Both the position numbers and the translations under genes were made by a program. This document shows, in pieces, positions 1 through 7,291 of a DNA stretch of 64,000 bases (position 1 is its first letter; every line of letters begins with the position of its first letter). The DNA comes from CALROG01 sp943369755 (GTDB lineage Bacteria > Pseudomonadota > Gammaproteobacteria > Burkholderiales > Burkholderiaceae_C): assembly GCA_943369755.1 (NCBI GenBank), contig CALROG020000008.1:1-64000 (forward strand), written 5' to 3'. Below the pieces are notes generated by a model that searched no databases, was not told the origin of the DNA, and worked only from the letters and a program-made list of their open reading frames with translations.

Positions 1-12
1 CGCCAAACACCT

Positions 13-255
13 GGCTTCGCGCCAGGCAGTGCCCGGCGGGGGCGATCTCTGTGGCGGCGAGGAGCACAGATTTGGGGTCGGCGCGCGCAGCGCGCTTCGT
101 GCTCATGCTTGCCGAAGCTGTTTGAGCGGCGTGAGCGCAGCGAACACAGCGAGTTCTTCGGCACGACCCCAAGTCGAGCACCGCAGTGCAGTCGTAGCGA
201 AGCGCAGACCGCCACAGTGTGAGCCCCTGGCGGGCACTGCCTGGCGCGAAGCGCC
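13..255. repeat. Long imperfect palindromic dispersed element
   Basis: Outer arms at 13-35 and 231-255 are near-perfect reverse complements sharing the core CGCGCCAGGCAGTGCCCG. Inward, CTGTGGCGG (about 50-58) pairs with CCGCCACAG (209-217), TTGGGGTCG (73-81) with CGACCCCAA (164-172), and GCCGAAG (112-118) with CTTCGGC (156-162). Pairing is therefore almost continuous over 240 bp and could form a very long hairpin or cruciform. It carries no credible gene; short frames here are by-products of the GC-rich repeat. It ends 25 bp before the coxE start. Similar palindromes with a 'GCCGAAGAACTCGCTG'-like core are, from memory, scattered in Comamonadaceae genomes; this was not checked. Confidence 0.7.
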
Positions 256-279
256 AGCGAGAAAACGCTGGGCTAGCCA

Positions 280-1476
280 ATGCAATTAGGCGACGCCCGC
301 ACCGGCAAGCTGGCCAACAACATCACCGGCTTTGGCCGCGCCTTGCGCCGCGCCGGGGTGCGGCTGGACAGCGCCCGGATTGCGCTGGCGCAGCAGGCCG
401 CGATGCTGGTGGGGCTGGGCAGCAAGCCTGATTTGAGCGCCGCCATGGAGGCGGTGCTGGTCAGCCGCGAACAAGACCGCATGGTGTTCCGCGAGTTGTT
501 TGACGTTTACTTTCGCAACCCCGAGGTGGCCAACAAGCTGCTGTCGCAACTGCTGCCCAGCGCCGAGGGCAAGGCCGAGCCCAGCAAGCGCCGGCCCCGT
601 GTGCGCGAGGCGCTGCAGCCGCAAAAAGCCTACGGCCAGCAGGCTAAACCCAAGCAGGAAGACCAGAAGGTGGAGTTTGACGCCGCCATGACCGCCAGCG
701 ACCTGCAACGCTTGAAGCATGCCGACTTCAACGCCCTGAGCGGCAGCGAATACCGGCTGGTAGAGCGGCTGGCGCGCGACGTGGCGCTGCCCATACCCAG
801 CGTGCCCTCGCGCCGGGTACGCCCCGGTGCCCGCGGTGCCCGGGTGCACTGGAGCGGCGTGCTGCGCGACGCCGCACGCACGGGCGGCGAGATCATGCAA
901 CTGCGCCGCTTGCAGCGCCACCGCCTGCCGCTGCCGCTGCTGGTGCTAGTGGATGTGTCGGGTTCGATGGAGCGCTATGCACGCCTGCTGCTGTCGTTTT
1001 TGCATGCGGCCACCCGCAACGCCCCCGGGGCCAAGAGCCGCACCGACGTGTTTGCCTTTGGCACGCACCTGACCGACCTGACCCCGGCCTTCCGGCTGGC
1101 CGACACCGACGCCATGCTGGGTGCTGCCAGCCTGGCCATCAGCGACTTTGCCGGCGGCACCCGCCTGGGCGACGCACTGGCCACGCTGCGCGAGCAGCAC
1201 AGCCGCCGGCTGGTGGGGCGGCGCACCCTGGTGCTGGTGATCAGCGACGGGCTGGACACCGGCGAGCCAGCCGACCTGGCCCGCGAGCTGGGCTGGCTGC
1301 GGCGGCGCAGCCGCAGGCTGTTGTGGCTTAACCCCTTGCTGCGCTTTGACGGCTATGAACCATTGGCCCGCGGCGCGGTCGAACTGCACCGCCAGGCGCA
1401 TGGCATGCTGGCGGTGCACAACATCAGCAAACTTGAAGATCTGGCGGCAAGCCTTGCCGCCGTCATGAAGAATTAA
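280..1476 (+). CDS. coxE: CoxE-like VWA-domain protein
   Basis: 398 aa. The C-terminal half is a von Willebrand A domain with the MIDAS motif DVSGSM at residues 225-230 and a later SDGLDTG segment; the N-terminal half (KLANNITGFGRALRRAG onward) matches the CoxE-type helical region. In the family, CoxE works with the AAA+ ATPase CoxD to mature the Mo-Cu site of CO dehydrogenase and related molybdenum hydroxylases. Nothing upstream of 280 in the window encodes CoxD or the enzyme subunits, so they may lie beyond the left edge. The start is set by alignment to the family N-terminus; no strong ribosome site is visible because the palindromic element ends just upstream. Next gene follows after 15 bp. 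Confidence 0.88.
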   Translation: MQLGDARTGKLANNITGFGRALRRAGVRLDSARIALAQQAAMLVGLGSKPDLSAAMEAVLVSREQDRMVFRELFDVYFRNPEVANKLLSQLLPSAEGKAEPSKRRPRVREALQPQKAYGQQAKPKQEDQKVEFDAAMTASDLQRLKHADFNALSGSEYRLVERLARDVALPIPSVPSRRVRPGARGARVHWSGVLRDAARTGGEIMQLRRLQRHRLPLPLLVLVDVSGSMERYARLLLSFLHAATRNAPGAKSRTDVFAFGTHLTDLTPAFRLADTDAMLGAASLAISDFAGGTRLGDALATLREQHSRRLVGRRTLVLVISDGLDTGEPADLARELGWLRRRSRRLLWLNPLLRFDGYEPLARGAVELHRQAHGMLAVHNISKLEDLAASLAAVMKN

Positions 1477-1491
1477 AAAGAAGGACTCACC

Positions 1492-2079
1492 ATGGACATG
1501 CAAGGAAGCCGCGCGCTCGCCATCACCCAGCAACAAGCCTGGGACGCGCTCAACAACCCCGAGGTGCTGAAGGCCTGCATTCCCGGCTGCGACAAGGTTG
1601 AATCCACCGGCCCCGACCAATACGCCGTGGGCGTGGCCGTCAAGGTGGGCCCGGTGGCTGCCAAGTTCAGCGGCAAGATCACCTTGAGCGACATCAACCC
1701 GCCCAACAGCTACACCATTACCTTTGACGGGCAGGGCGGCGCGGCTGGCTTTGGCAAGGGCAATTCCCAGGTGTCATTGGTGCCGTCGCAAGAAGGTGGC
1801 GGTTGCGTGCTCAGCTACACCGTGCATGCCTCGGTGGGCGGCAAGATCGCCCAGCTTGGCCAGCGCCTGATTGACGGCGTGGCCAAGTCAATGGCCGAAG
1901 ACTTCTTCAAACGCTTTGACGACGAAATGCAGCGCCAACACCCCCAGGCTTATGCCGCTGCGGCCGCTGTGCAGGCCGACACGTTTGCCGCCGCGCTACC
2001 TGCGGGCGGCAAGATCCCGCTGTGGGCCTGGGTGGCTGGTGCTGCGGCCCTGGTAGCGGCGTTCTGGCTGCTGCGCTGA
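1492..2079 (+). CDS. coxG: CoxG-family SRPBCC protein, membrane-anchored
   Basis: 195 aa. Residues 1 to about 145 form a START/SRPBCC-like fold with the typical CoxG opening (ALAITQQQAWDALNNPEVLK) and the CIPGCD segment; residues about 174-194 (LWAWVAGAAALVAAFWLL) are a single C-terminal membrane anchor. In Oligotropha CoxG is thought to attach CO dehydrogenase to the cytoplasmic membrane; in paralogous clusters it accompanies other xanthine-oxidase-type enzymes. A good ribosome site (AGAAGGA, about 1479-1485) precedes the ATG. It lies between coxE and an XdhC-family gene, consistent with one operon. Confidence 0.9.
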   Translation: MDMQGSRALAITQQQAWDALNNPEVLKACIPGCDKVESTGPDQYAVGVAVKVGPVAAKFSGKITLSDINPPNSYTITFDGQGGAAGFGKGNSQVSLVPSQEGGGCVLSYTVHASVGGKIAQLGQRLIDGVAKSMAEDFFKRFDDEMQRQHPQAYAAAAAVQADTFAAALPAGGKIPLWAWVAGAAALVAAFWLLR

Positions 2080-2101
2080 CACACCAGGAACGGGCTTCGC
2101 C

Positions 2102-3202
2102 ATGGAAAACCTTGACGTGATGGTGCTGCGCACGCTGCGCGACTGGCGCGCAGCCGGCCAGCGCGCGCTGCTGGCCACGGTGGTGCGCACCTGGGGTAGC
2201 TCGCCCCGGCCGATTGGCTCGATCATGGGCTTAAGTGAAACCGGCGCGGTGGTGGGCTCGGTCTCAGGCGGCTGCATTGAAGACGACCTGATCTACCGCT
2301 TTACCCAGGCCTATGCACAGGGCAATGAAACCCAGGGGGAAGAAAAGCACATTCCCAGCGGCGCGCCCGGGTTTGTGAAGTACGGCATTACCGCTGACGA
2401 GGCCCACCGCTTTGGCCTGCCTTGCGGCGGCACGCTGGAGCTGCTGCTGGAGTACGACCCCGACGCCCAAAGCCTGGCGCAGCTGGTCACCGCGCTGGAA
2501 GCGGGCAAGCTGATGCAGCGCACCGTGCGCCTGGCCGACGGCGCAGTAACGCTGGCCGAAGCCGTGGCACCCGAAGAACTGAAGGTGTCGGACGCCGAAC
2601 TGGTCAACACCTTTGGCCCCGAGTACCGCATGCTGCTGATCGGCGCGGGCCAGCTTACTGAATACCTGGCCACCATGGCGCTGTTCAGCGGCTTTGCGGT
2701 GACGGTGTGCGACCCGCGTGAGGAATACCGCGGTGCCTGGAGCGTGGCCGGTGCCAAAGTGGTGGCCGACATGCCCGACGACGTGGTCACCGCCTTCAAG
2801 CCAGACCGGCGCAGTTGCGTGGTGGCCCTGACGCACGACCCCAAGCTGGACGACCTGGCCCTGCTGGAGGCGCTGAAAACCGAGGCGTTTTACGTGGGCG
2901 CGATAGGCAGCCGCCGCAACAATGAAGCGCGCCACCAGCGCATGGTTGAACACTTTGAGCAGACCGACGAAAGCCTGAAACGCCTGCGCGGCCCGATTGG
3001 CATTTACATCGGCAGCAAAACACCGCCAGAAATAGCGGTGAGCGTCATGGCCGAAATTCTGGCGGTAAAAAACGGCGTGGCCCTGCCGCGCGACATGGAC
3101 GTGGCCCAGGCCAAGAATGATCTGGCGGTGCCAGGCAATGACCCGGGGGTGATTGTGTGTGGGGTGCCGCGCCAGCGCGCTGGCGGGACCGGGCATACTT
3201 GA
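2102..3202 (+). CDS. XdhC/CoxI-family molybdenum cofactor maturation protein
   Basis: 366 aa. The N-terminal XdhC_CoxI domain includes SPRPIGSIM and GSVSGGCIEDDLI (about residues 55-67, with the conserved Cys); the C-terminal Rossmann domain starts at LLIGAGQLTEYLA (about 178) and carries AIGSRRNNEAR (about 267-277). Family members bind sulfurated molybdenum cofactor and help insert it into xanthine dehydrogenase-type enzymes. Whether this is the coxF- or coxI-type member cannot be settled without the missing enzyme genes. A 35-bp piece of this gene (2984-3018) recurs exactly at 3692-3726, downstream of hicA. Confidence 0.88.
   Translation: MENLDVMVLRTLRDWRAAGQRALLATVVRTWGSSPRPIGSIMGLSETGAVVGSVSGGCIEDDLIYRFTQAYAQGNETQGEEKHIPSGAPGFVKYGITADEAHRFGLPCGGTLELLLEYDPDAQSLAQLVTALEAGKLMQRTVRLADGAVTLAEAVAPEELKVSDAELVNTFGPEYRMLLIGAGQLTEYLATMALFSGFAVTVCDPREEYRGAWSVAGAKVVADMPDDVVTAFKPDRRSCVVALTHDPKLDDLALLEALKTEAFYVGAIGSRRNNEARHQRMVEHFEQTDESLKRLRGPIGIYIGSKTPPEIAVSVMAEILAVKNGVALPRDMDVAQAKNDLAVPGNDPGVIVCGVPRQRAGGTGHT
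2984..3018 (+). repeat. Direct repeat, copy 1 (inside xdhC-like gene)
   Basis: 35 bp identical to 3692-3726. Here it encodes LRGPIGIYIGSK in the conserved C-terminal part of the XdhC-family protein. The bases on both sides differ between the copies, so the identity is bounded exactly. Confidence 0.95.
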
Positions 3203-3226
3203 GCTCTTGTTGAGAAGGTGAGTGCC

Positions 3227-3433
3227 ATGAGTGAAATTGTCTTTGTGGTCGAGCAAGCGCCGGAGGGCGGCTTCTCCGCGCGTGCGCTTGGCGAATCAAT
3301 CTTCACTGAAGCCGACACGGTGGAGGAGCTTCGCACCGCCGTGCAGGACGCCGTTCACTGTCACTTTGACGAAGGGCAATCGCCCAAGGTCATCCGCCTG
3401 CACTTTGTGCGGGACGAGTTGCTGGCCGCATGA
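3227..3433 (+). CDS. hicB: HicB-like antitoxin
   Basis: 68 aa from ATG 3227, chosen because GAGAAGG at 3212-3218 sits at proper distance; a GTG at 3218 would overlap that site. The sequence (EIVFVVEQAPEGGFSARALG, then ADTVEELRTAVQDAV) has the partially degraded RNase H-like fold of HicB, which reads as beta-strand/glycine turn/helix. It is short: there is no obvious C-terminal DNA-binding domain, as in many minimal HicB proteins. Its last codon overlaps the hicA start (ATGA). It would neutralise HicA. Some databases label such proteins as unrelated dehydrogenases; that name is not supported here. Confidence 0.7.
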   Translation: MSEIVFVVEQAPEGGFSARALGESIFTEADTVEELRTAVQDAVHCHFDEGQSPKVIRLHFVRDELLAA

Positions 3434-3672
3434 GACTGCCGCGGGATCTGACAGGAGCGCAGCTGATTCGCGCGCTCGGCAAGCTGGGGTATTCCGTCAG
3501 TAGGCAAACCGGCAGTCATGTGCGGTTGACCATCTACACCCCCGCGCAGCATCACATTACGGTTCCAAACCACGATCCACTGCGTATCGGAACTCTTGCT
3601 GCGATACTTGCCGCCGTTGGCGAGGCGCAGGGGCTTGACCGCGATGAATTACTACGCAAGCTGTTTGCCTAA
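3430..3672 (+). CDS. hicA: HicA-family mRNA interferase toxin
   Basis: 80 aa. Contains the HicA signature LIRALGKLGYSVSRQTGSH with the presumed catalytic His30 in the GSH motif, followed by HHITVPNHDPLRIGTLAAIL, the usual second half of this double-stranded-RNA-binding-like fold. HicA toxins cleave mRNA and are held inactive by HicB. The antitoxin-first order is less common than hicA-hicB but well known. The pair sits only 24 bp after the XdhC-family gene in the same direction and may share its transcript. Confidence 0.82.
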   Translation: MRLPRDLTGAQLIRALGKLGYSVSRQTGSHVRLTIYTPAQHHITVPNHDPLRIGTLAAILAAVGEAQGLDRDELLRKLFA

Positions 3673-3691
3673 TCCTTGATCAGCATGCGCG

Positions 3692-3726
3692 CTGCGCGGC
3701 CCGATTGGCATTTACATCGGCAGCAA
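3692..3726 (+). repeat. Direct repeat, copy 2 (xdhC scrap after hicA)
   Basis: Exact 35-bp duplicate of 2984-3018. In the frame used in the xdhC gene it reads LRGPIGIYIGSK, then RS and a stop, so it is a non-functional fragment. It lies 19 bp after the hicA stop. Confidence 0.95.
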
Positions 3727-3742
3727 GCGCAGCTAAGTGGTG

Positions 3743-4015
3743 TCAGGCAAGCAGCGTTTGCAGTTCGATGTGCGCCGCGCCGTCTTTGCCGGTCGTGCCG
3801 GCGTCCAGCGCCTTTGCTGCGCACGAGGCAATCAGCGCCTGCTGGCGGCCAAAGGCGTCGAGAAGCTCCTGCGCGGACGCCAACTCCTGATACTCGACGT
3901 CTTCCAGCGCCTCTCGCACCACGAGAAAGGTGCAGGCCGTGCCGCCACGTGTGCCGGTGAACATCACGCCGTCGATGCCCACAGTCTCAGCATTTGAAAT
4001 TTCGATGGTTGCCAT
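3743..4015 (-). CDS. Small conserved protein, DUF1488-like
   Basis: 90 aa from the ATG at 4015, preferred over an upstream ATG because GGAGGT lies 5 bases before it on this strand. The protein begins MATIEISNAETVGIDGVMF and includes TFLVVREALEDVEYQ, resembling the short DUF1488 family (strand, turn, cysteine-containing strand, then SREALED-like helix). No enzymatic function is known to me for this family. It is convergent with hicA and shares direction with crcB across a dispersed 50-bp repeat. Confidence 0.6.
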   Translation of the reverse strand: MATIEISNAETVGIDGVMFTGTRGGTACTFLVVREALEDVEYQELASAQELLDAFGRQQALIASCAAKALDAGTTGKDGAAHIELQTLLA

Positions 4016-4084
4016 GTCTACCTCCAGCGTTGGCGCAGTGTAGGCAGTGACAATCGGCTCCGTCAAGCGGTACAGACCATTTCA

Positions 4085-4134
4085 GCCCGCAGCCCGCATC
4101 TACGCTGCGCGAGCCACTATAAAAAACATAGCAG
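4085..4134 (-). repeat. 50-bp dispersed repeat, copy H (3' end of crcB)
   Basis: Read on the minus strand it starts CTGCTATG, has TTTTTTATAGTGGC, then TCGCGCAG and ends ATGCGGGCTGCGGGC. It lines up with the other copies over exactly 50 positions without a gap. The last 11 codons and the TAG stop of crcB come from it. Confidence 0.88.
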
Positions 4135-4489
4135 ATCGAATGCCGGCAATGGTCAGCAGCAGGGAGCCTGCCAGGTGCAGCAGGGCTGTTGCGCTGGCCA
4201 GCAGGTAGCGCTGCTGCATCAGCAGGCTCACCACTTCGGCGCTGAAGGTCGAGAAGGTGGTCAGCGCGCCCAGAAAGCCGGTGACCAGGGCCAGGCGCCA
4301 TACCGGGTCCAGTTGGGGCAGGGCCTGGAACACGGCCACGCACACGCCCACCAGGTAGCCGCCAATCAGGTTGGCGGCCAGCGTGCCCCAGGGGATCAGG
4401 GCACCACCAGGGCTGAGCCACAGGCCCAGGGCCCAGCGCGCCAGGGCACCTGCGCTGGCTCCCAGGCAGATGGCCAGCACACTGTGCAT
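4100..4489 (-). CDS. crcB: CrcB/Fluc fluoride channel
   Basis: 129 aa with four hydrophobic segments, the usual size. Family signatures are present: NLIGGYLVG at 40-48 and GFLGALTTFSTFS at 71-83, the latter lining the fluoride pore. Fluc proteins act as dimers in the inner membrane and export F-. The ATG at 4489 overlaps the dctM stop as TGATG; a GTG one codon earlier is the alternative. Residues 119-129 (SAMFFIVARAA) and the stop codon are encoded by a dispersed 50-bp repeat, so the C-terminus is not the ancestral one. No fluoride riboswitch can be placed because the gene is embedded behind dctM. Confidence 0.9.
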   Translation of the reverse strand: MHSVLAICLGASAGALARWALGLWLSPGGALIPWGTLAANLIGGYLVGVCVAVFQALPQLDPVWRLALVTGFLGALTTFSTFSAEVVSLLMQQRYLLASATALLHLAGSLLLTIAGIRSAMFFIVARAA

Positions 4490-5790
4490 CACTTCATCAT
4501 CTGCTGGGGCAGCCAGGTCACGATGCCGGGGAAGATGTAGATCAGGCTAACCGCCACGCACATCAGGAAGAACATGGGCAACGTGACCTTGGCGATCCAG
4601 GTCAGCTCGCGCCCGGTCATGCCTTGCAGCACGAACAGATTGAACCCGACGGGCGGTGTGATTTGCGCCATTTCAACCACCAGCACAATGAAGATGCCGA
4701 ACCAGATCGGGTCAATGCCGGCCTTCATCACCGTGGGCATGATCACCCCCATGGTCAGCACCACCATCGATATGCCATCCAGAAAGCAGCCCAGGATGAT
4801 GTAGAACACCGCCAGCGCGACGATCAGCTGGGCCTGCGTCAGGCCCAGCGAGGCGATCCACTCTGCCAGGTGCCGCGGCAGGCCGATGTAGCCCATGCTC
4901 AGCGTCAGGAACGCAGCGCCGGCCAGGATCAGGGCAATCATGCAGTAAAGGCGGGTGGCACCCATCAGCGAGTCTTTGAAGGTGGCCCAGTTCATTGAGC
5001 CTTGCACCGCCGAGATGGCCAGCGAGCCCACCACGCCCACGGCCGCGGCCTCGGTGGCGGTGGCAATGCCGCTGTAAATGGAACCCAGCACCGCGGTGAT
5101 GAGCAGCACCACCGGAATGAGGCTGCGCGACTCTGCCAGCTTCTCCATGAAGGTGTAGGTGCGGTCAGCGGCAGGCACTTTGCCCGGGTTGGCCAGGGCC
5201 CAGGCGGCGATATAGCCCGAAAACAGCAAGGCCAGCATCAGGCCGGGCAAGACGCCTGCGATGAACAGCCGGGCAATCGACACCTCGGCGGTAACGCCGT
5301 ACACAATCATGATGATGGATGGCGGAATCAACAGGCCCAGCGTGCCGGCACCGGCCAGCGTGCCAATGACGATGTCGTCCGGGTAGCCGCGGCGCTTGAG
5401 CTCGGGCAGTGTCATCTTGCCAATGGTGGCGCAGGTGGCGGCGCTGGAGCCGGATACGGCGGCAAAGATGGTGCAGCCCACCACGTTGGTGTGCAGCAGG
5501 CGTCCGGGCAGGCTTTGCACCCAGGGTGCCAGGCCTTTGAACATGTCGTTGCTCAGGCGGGTGCGAAACAAAATTTCACCCATCCACACAAACAGCGGCA
5601 GGGCGGTCAGCGTCCAGCTGCTGGACGAGCCCCAGATGGTGACCGCCATTGCGTCGCCCGCCGGGCGCGAGCTGAAGAGCTGCATGGCGATCCAGGCCAC
5701 GCCCGATAGCGTCAGGCCGATCCAGACGCCGCTGCCCAGAATGAGAAACAGCGACAGCACCAGAAGGCCGGTTATGGCGATGTCACTCAT
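4489..5790 (-). CDS. dctM: TRAP transporter large membrane subunit (DctM)
   Basis: 433 aa, about twelve membrane spans, with DctM landmarks such as SGSSAATCATIGKMTLPEL, GAGTLGLLIPPSIIMIVYG and GCFLDGISMVVLTMGVIMP. It forms the Na+-driven translocation unit of a tripartite ATP-independent periplasmic transporter with DctQ and a DctP receptor. The ATG at 5790 lies inside the 3' end of dctQ (8-bp overlap). Highly similar to the second DctM at 11534-12832, indicating duplicate systems for related substrates. Confidence 0.93.
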   Translation of the reverse strand: MSDIAITGLLVLSLFLILGSGVWIGLTLSGVAWIAMQLFSSRPAGDAMAVTIWGSSSSWTLTALPLFVWMGEILFRTRLSNDMFKGLAPWVQSLPGRLLHTNVVGCTIFAAVSGSSAATCATIGKMTLPELKRRGYPDDIVIGTLAGAGTLGLLIPPSIIMIVYGVTAEVSIARLFIAGVLPGLMLALLFSGYIAAWALANPGKVPAADRTYTFMEKLAESRSLIPVVLLITAVLGSIYSGIATATEAAAVGVVGSLAISAVQGSMNWATFKDSLMGATRLYCMIALILAGAAFLTLSMGYIGLPRHLAEWIASLGLTQAQLIVALAVFYIILGCFLDGISMVVLTMGVIMPTVMKAGIDPIWFGIFIVLVVEMAQITPPVGFNLFVLQGMTGRELTWIAKVTLPMFFLMCVAVSLIYIFPGIVTWLPQQMMK

Positions 5791-6292
5791 TGCGTAGTGC
5801 CTCGGTGGGTTCCTGTTGAACACGGCGACCCTGGATTTCCAGCACCAATTCGTCGAGGAATGCAATCGCCAGCACCACAGTGCCCAGTGCCATGGCGATC
5901 TGGGGGATCCATAGCGGTGTGGCGTCGCTGGCGGTGGATATGTCGTGAAAGCTGTAAGACTGCCAGGACAGCCGCACGCTGTAGCCGGCAAACAGCGCCG
6001 CCAGCATGGTGGCGGCACCCAGCGCCCAAATCTCCAGAGCGCGCTTGTAGCGGCCCTTGAGGGCGTTGATGACCAGCGTCACGCGGATGTGTTCGCCGCG
6101 CTTGAGTGTGTGGGCCAGGGCCAAAAAGCCGCTGGCGGCCATGAAATAGCCGGCATAAGCGTCGGTGCCGGGCACGTGAAAGTGCAACTGCCGGCTGATG
6201 ATGGACAGCAGCACCATCAACAGCAGGCCCACCATGAAAAGCGCCGCCAGGGCGGCGGCGCTGAGGTAGAGCGCGTCAAGAAACTTGCGCAT
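5783..6292 (-). CDS. dctQ: TRAP transporter small membrane subunit (DctQ)
   Basis: 169 aa with four predicted membrane helices and the conserved segment LAHTLKRGEHIRVTL typical of DctQ. It pairs with DctM. It starts 9 bp after the stop of the upstream dctP and overlaps dctM, so receptor and membrane subunits form one leftward operon. The mate at 11007-11516 is similar over its whole length, including SYxxHDxSxAxDAxPLWIPQ-type text near the C-terminus. Confidence 0.92.
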   Translation of the reverse strand: MRKFLDALYLSAAALAALFMVGLLLMVLLSIISRQLHFHVPGTDAYAGYFMAASGFLALAHTLKRGEHIRVTLVINALKGRYKRALEIWALGAATMLAALFAGYSVRLSWQSYSFHDISTASDATPLWIPQIAMALGTVVLAIAFLDELVLEIQGRRVQQEPTEALRNE

Positions 6293-6301
6293 CGTTGGGC
6301 C

Positions 6302-7267
6302 TTACTTGCGGAAGGCGTCCACCAGTTGCTGGCCTTCGGGGCCGGCTTTTTCAAGCCATTCCTTGAGCATCACGTCGCCCACTTTCTTCATGTCGGCCTT
6401 GAGCTGGGCAGAAGGCTGAACGATGTTCATGCCATTGGCCTTGAGCTTGTCCAGGCTTTCGGTGTTGACGCGCTTGCTGGCGGCCAGGCCACGGACTTCA
6501 GCGTCAGCCGCGGCTTTGAGCAGGGCGTCTTGCGTTGGCTTGTCGAGTGCGTCAAAGGCTTTTTTGTTCACAATCACCGCGTTCTTGGGCAGCCAGGCCT
6601 GGGTGTCGTACCAGAACTTGATGTGTTCGTAGGTTTTGGTGTCAAAGCCGGTGGAGCCGCTGGACATGTAGCTTTCAACCACGCCCGTGGCCATGGCCTG
6701 AGACAGCTCCGCGGCTTGCACCGTGACGGGCTGGGCACCCACCAATTCGGCGATGCGGGCGGTAGACGGGCTGTAGGCACGCCACTTCATGCCTTTAAGG
6801 TCTGCGGCAGACGCCAGCGGGCGCTTGGCGTAGATGCCCTGGGGTGGCCATGGCACGGCGTACAAGGCCATCAGGCCGTCAGCGGCGAGCTTTCTGTCCA
6901 TCATGGGTTTTTGCACTTTCCACAGCTTGACGGCTTCGTCGTAGCTGTCGGCCAGGAAGGGCAGGCCGTCGGCACCAAAGGCCTGCCATTCGTTCTGGAA
7001 GTTCACCAGCAGGATTTCGCCGATCTGGGCTTGCCCGCCTTGCACGGCGCGCTTGATTTCTGGTGCCTTGAACAGCGCCGCATTGGGGTGCACCGTGATC
7101 TTGAGCTTGCCAGCGGTGGCTTTGTCTACGTCGTTGGCAAACTGCACCAGGTTTTCACTGTGAAAATTGGTGGCAGGGTAGGCAGCGGGCAGGTCCCACT
7201 TGGTTTGTGCAAAAGCCGCACCGCTGAAGGCAACAGCAGCAGCGACCAGGGCGAATTGGTGTTTCAT
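6302..7267 (-). CDS. dctP: TRAP periplasmic substrate receptor (DctP family)
   Basis: 321 aa from ATG 7267, preceded by GGAGAG. Residues 1-21 are a cleavable signal peptide (ending GAAFAQ). Contains the DctP core with MKWRAYSPSTARIAELVGA; R163 is in the place of the conserved arginine that salt-bridges the substrate carboxylate. The three DctP proteins of the window (others at 9947 and 12860) share TKWDLP/TSWKLA openings and PWPPQ-type motifs, so they are paralogues. Bordetella pertussis DctP6/DctP7, also from clusters of this kind, bind pyroglutamate; the same ligand class is inferred here from the neighbouring 5-oxoprolinase. Confidence 0.9.
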   Translation of the reverse strand: MKHQFALVAAAVAFSGAAFAQTKWDLPAAYPATNFHSENLVQFANDVDKATAGKLKITVHPNAALFKAPEIKRAVQGGQAQIGEILLVNFQNEWQAFGADGLPFLADSYDEAVKLWKVQKPMMDRKLAADGLMALYAVPWPPQGIYAKRPLASAADLKGMKWRAYSPSTARIAELVGAQPVTVQAAELSQAMATGVVESYMSSGSTGFDTKTYEHIKFWYDTQAWLPKNAVIVNKKAFDALDKPTQDALLKAAADAEVRGLAASKRVNTESLDKLKANGMNIVQPSAQLKADMKKVGDVMLKEWLEKAGPEGQQLVDAFRK

Positions 7268-7291
7268 GATCTCTCCAGGACAATGGCGTGA

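Noticed and set aside
29..289. Short open frames in the first 290 bases.
   Set aside because: They lie within the palindromic element and mirror each other on both strands; no coding signature.
4103..4489. Fluoride riboswitch expected before crcB.
   Set aside because: crcB starts inside the dctM stop, leaving no leader; none of the conserved riboswitch text was seen.
5945..7291. Plus-strand open frame of about 450 codons antisense to dctQ and dctP.
   Set aside because: High-GC shadow; the minus strand encodes clear TRAP proteins and this frame is rich in His/Gly/Gln without domains.
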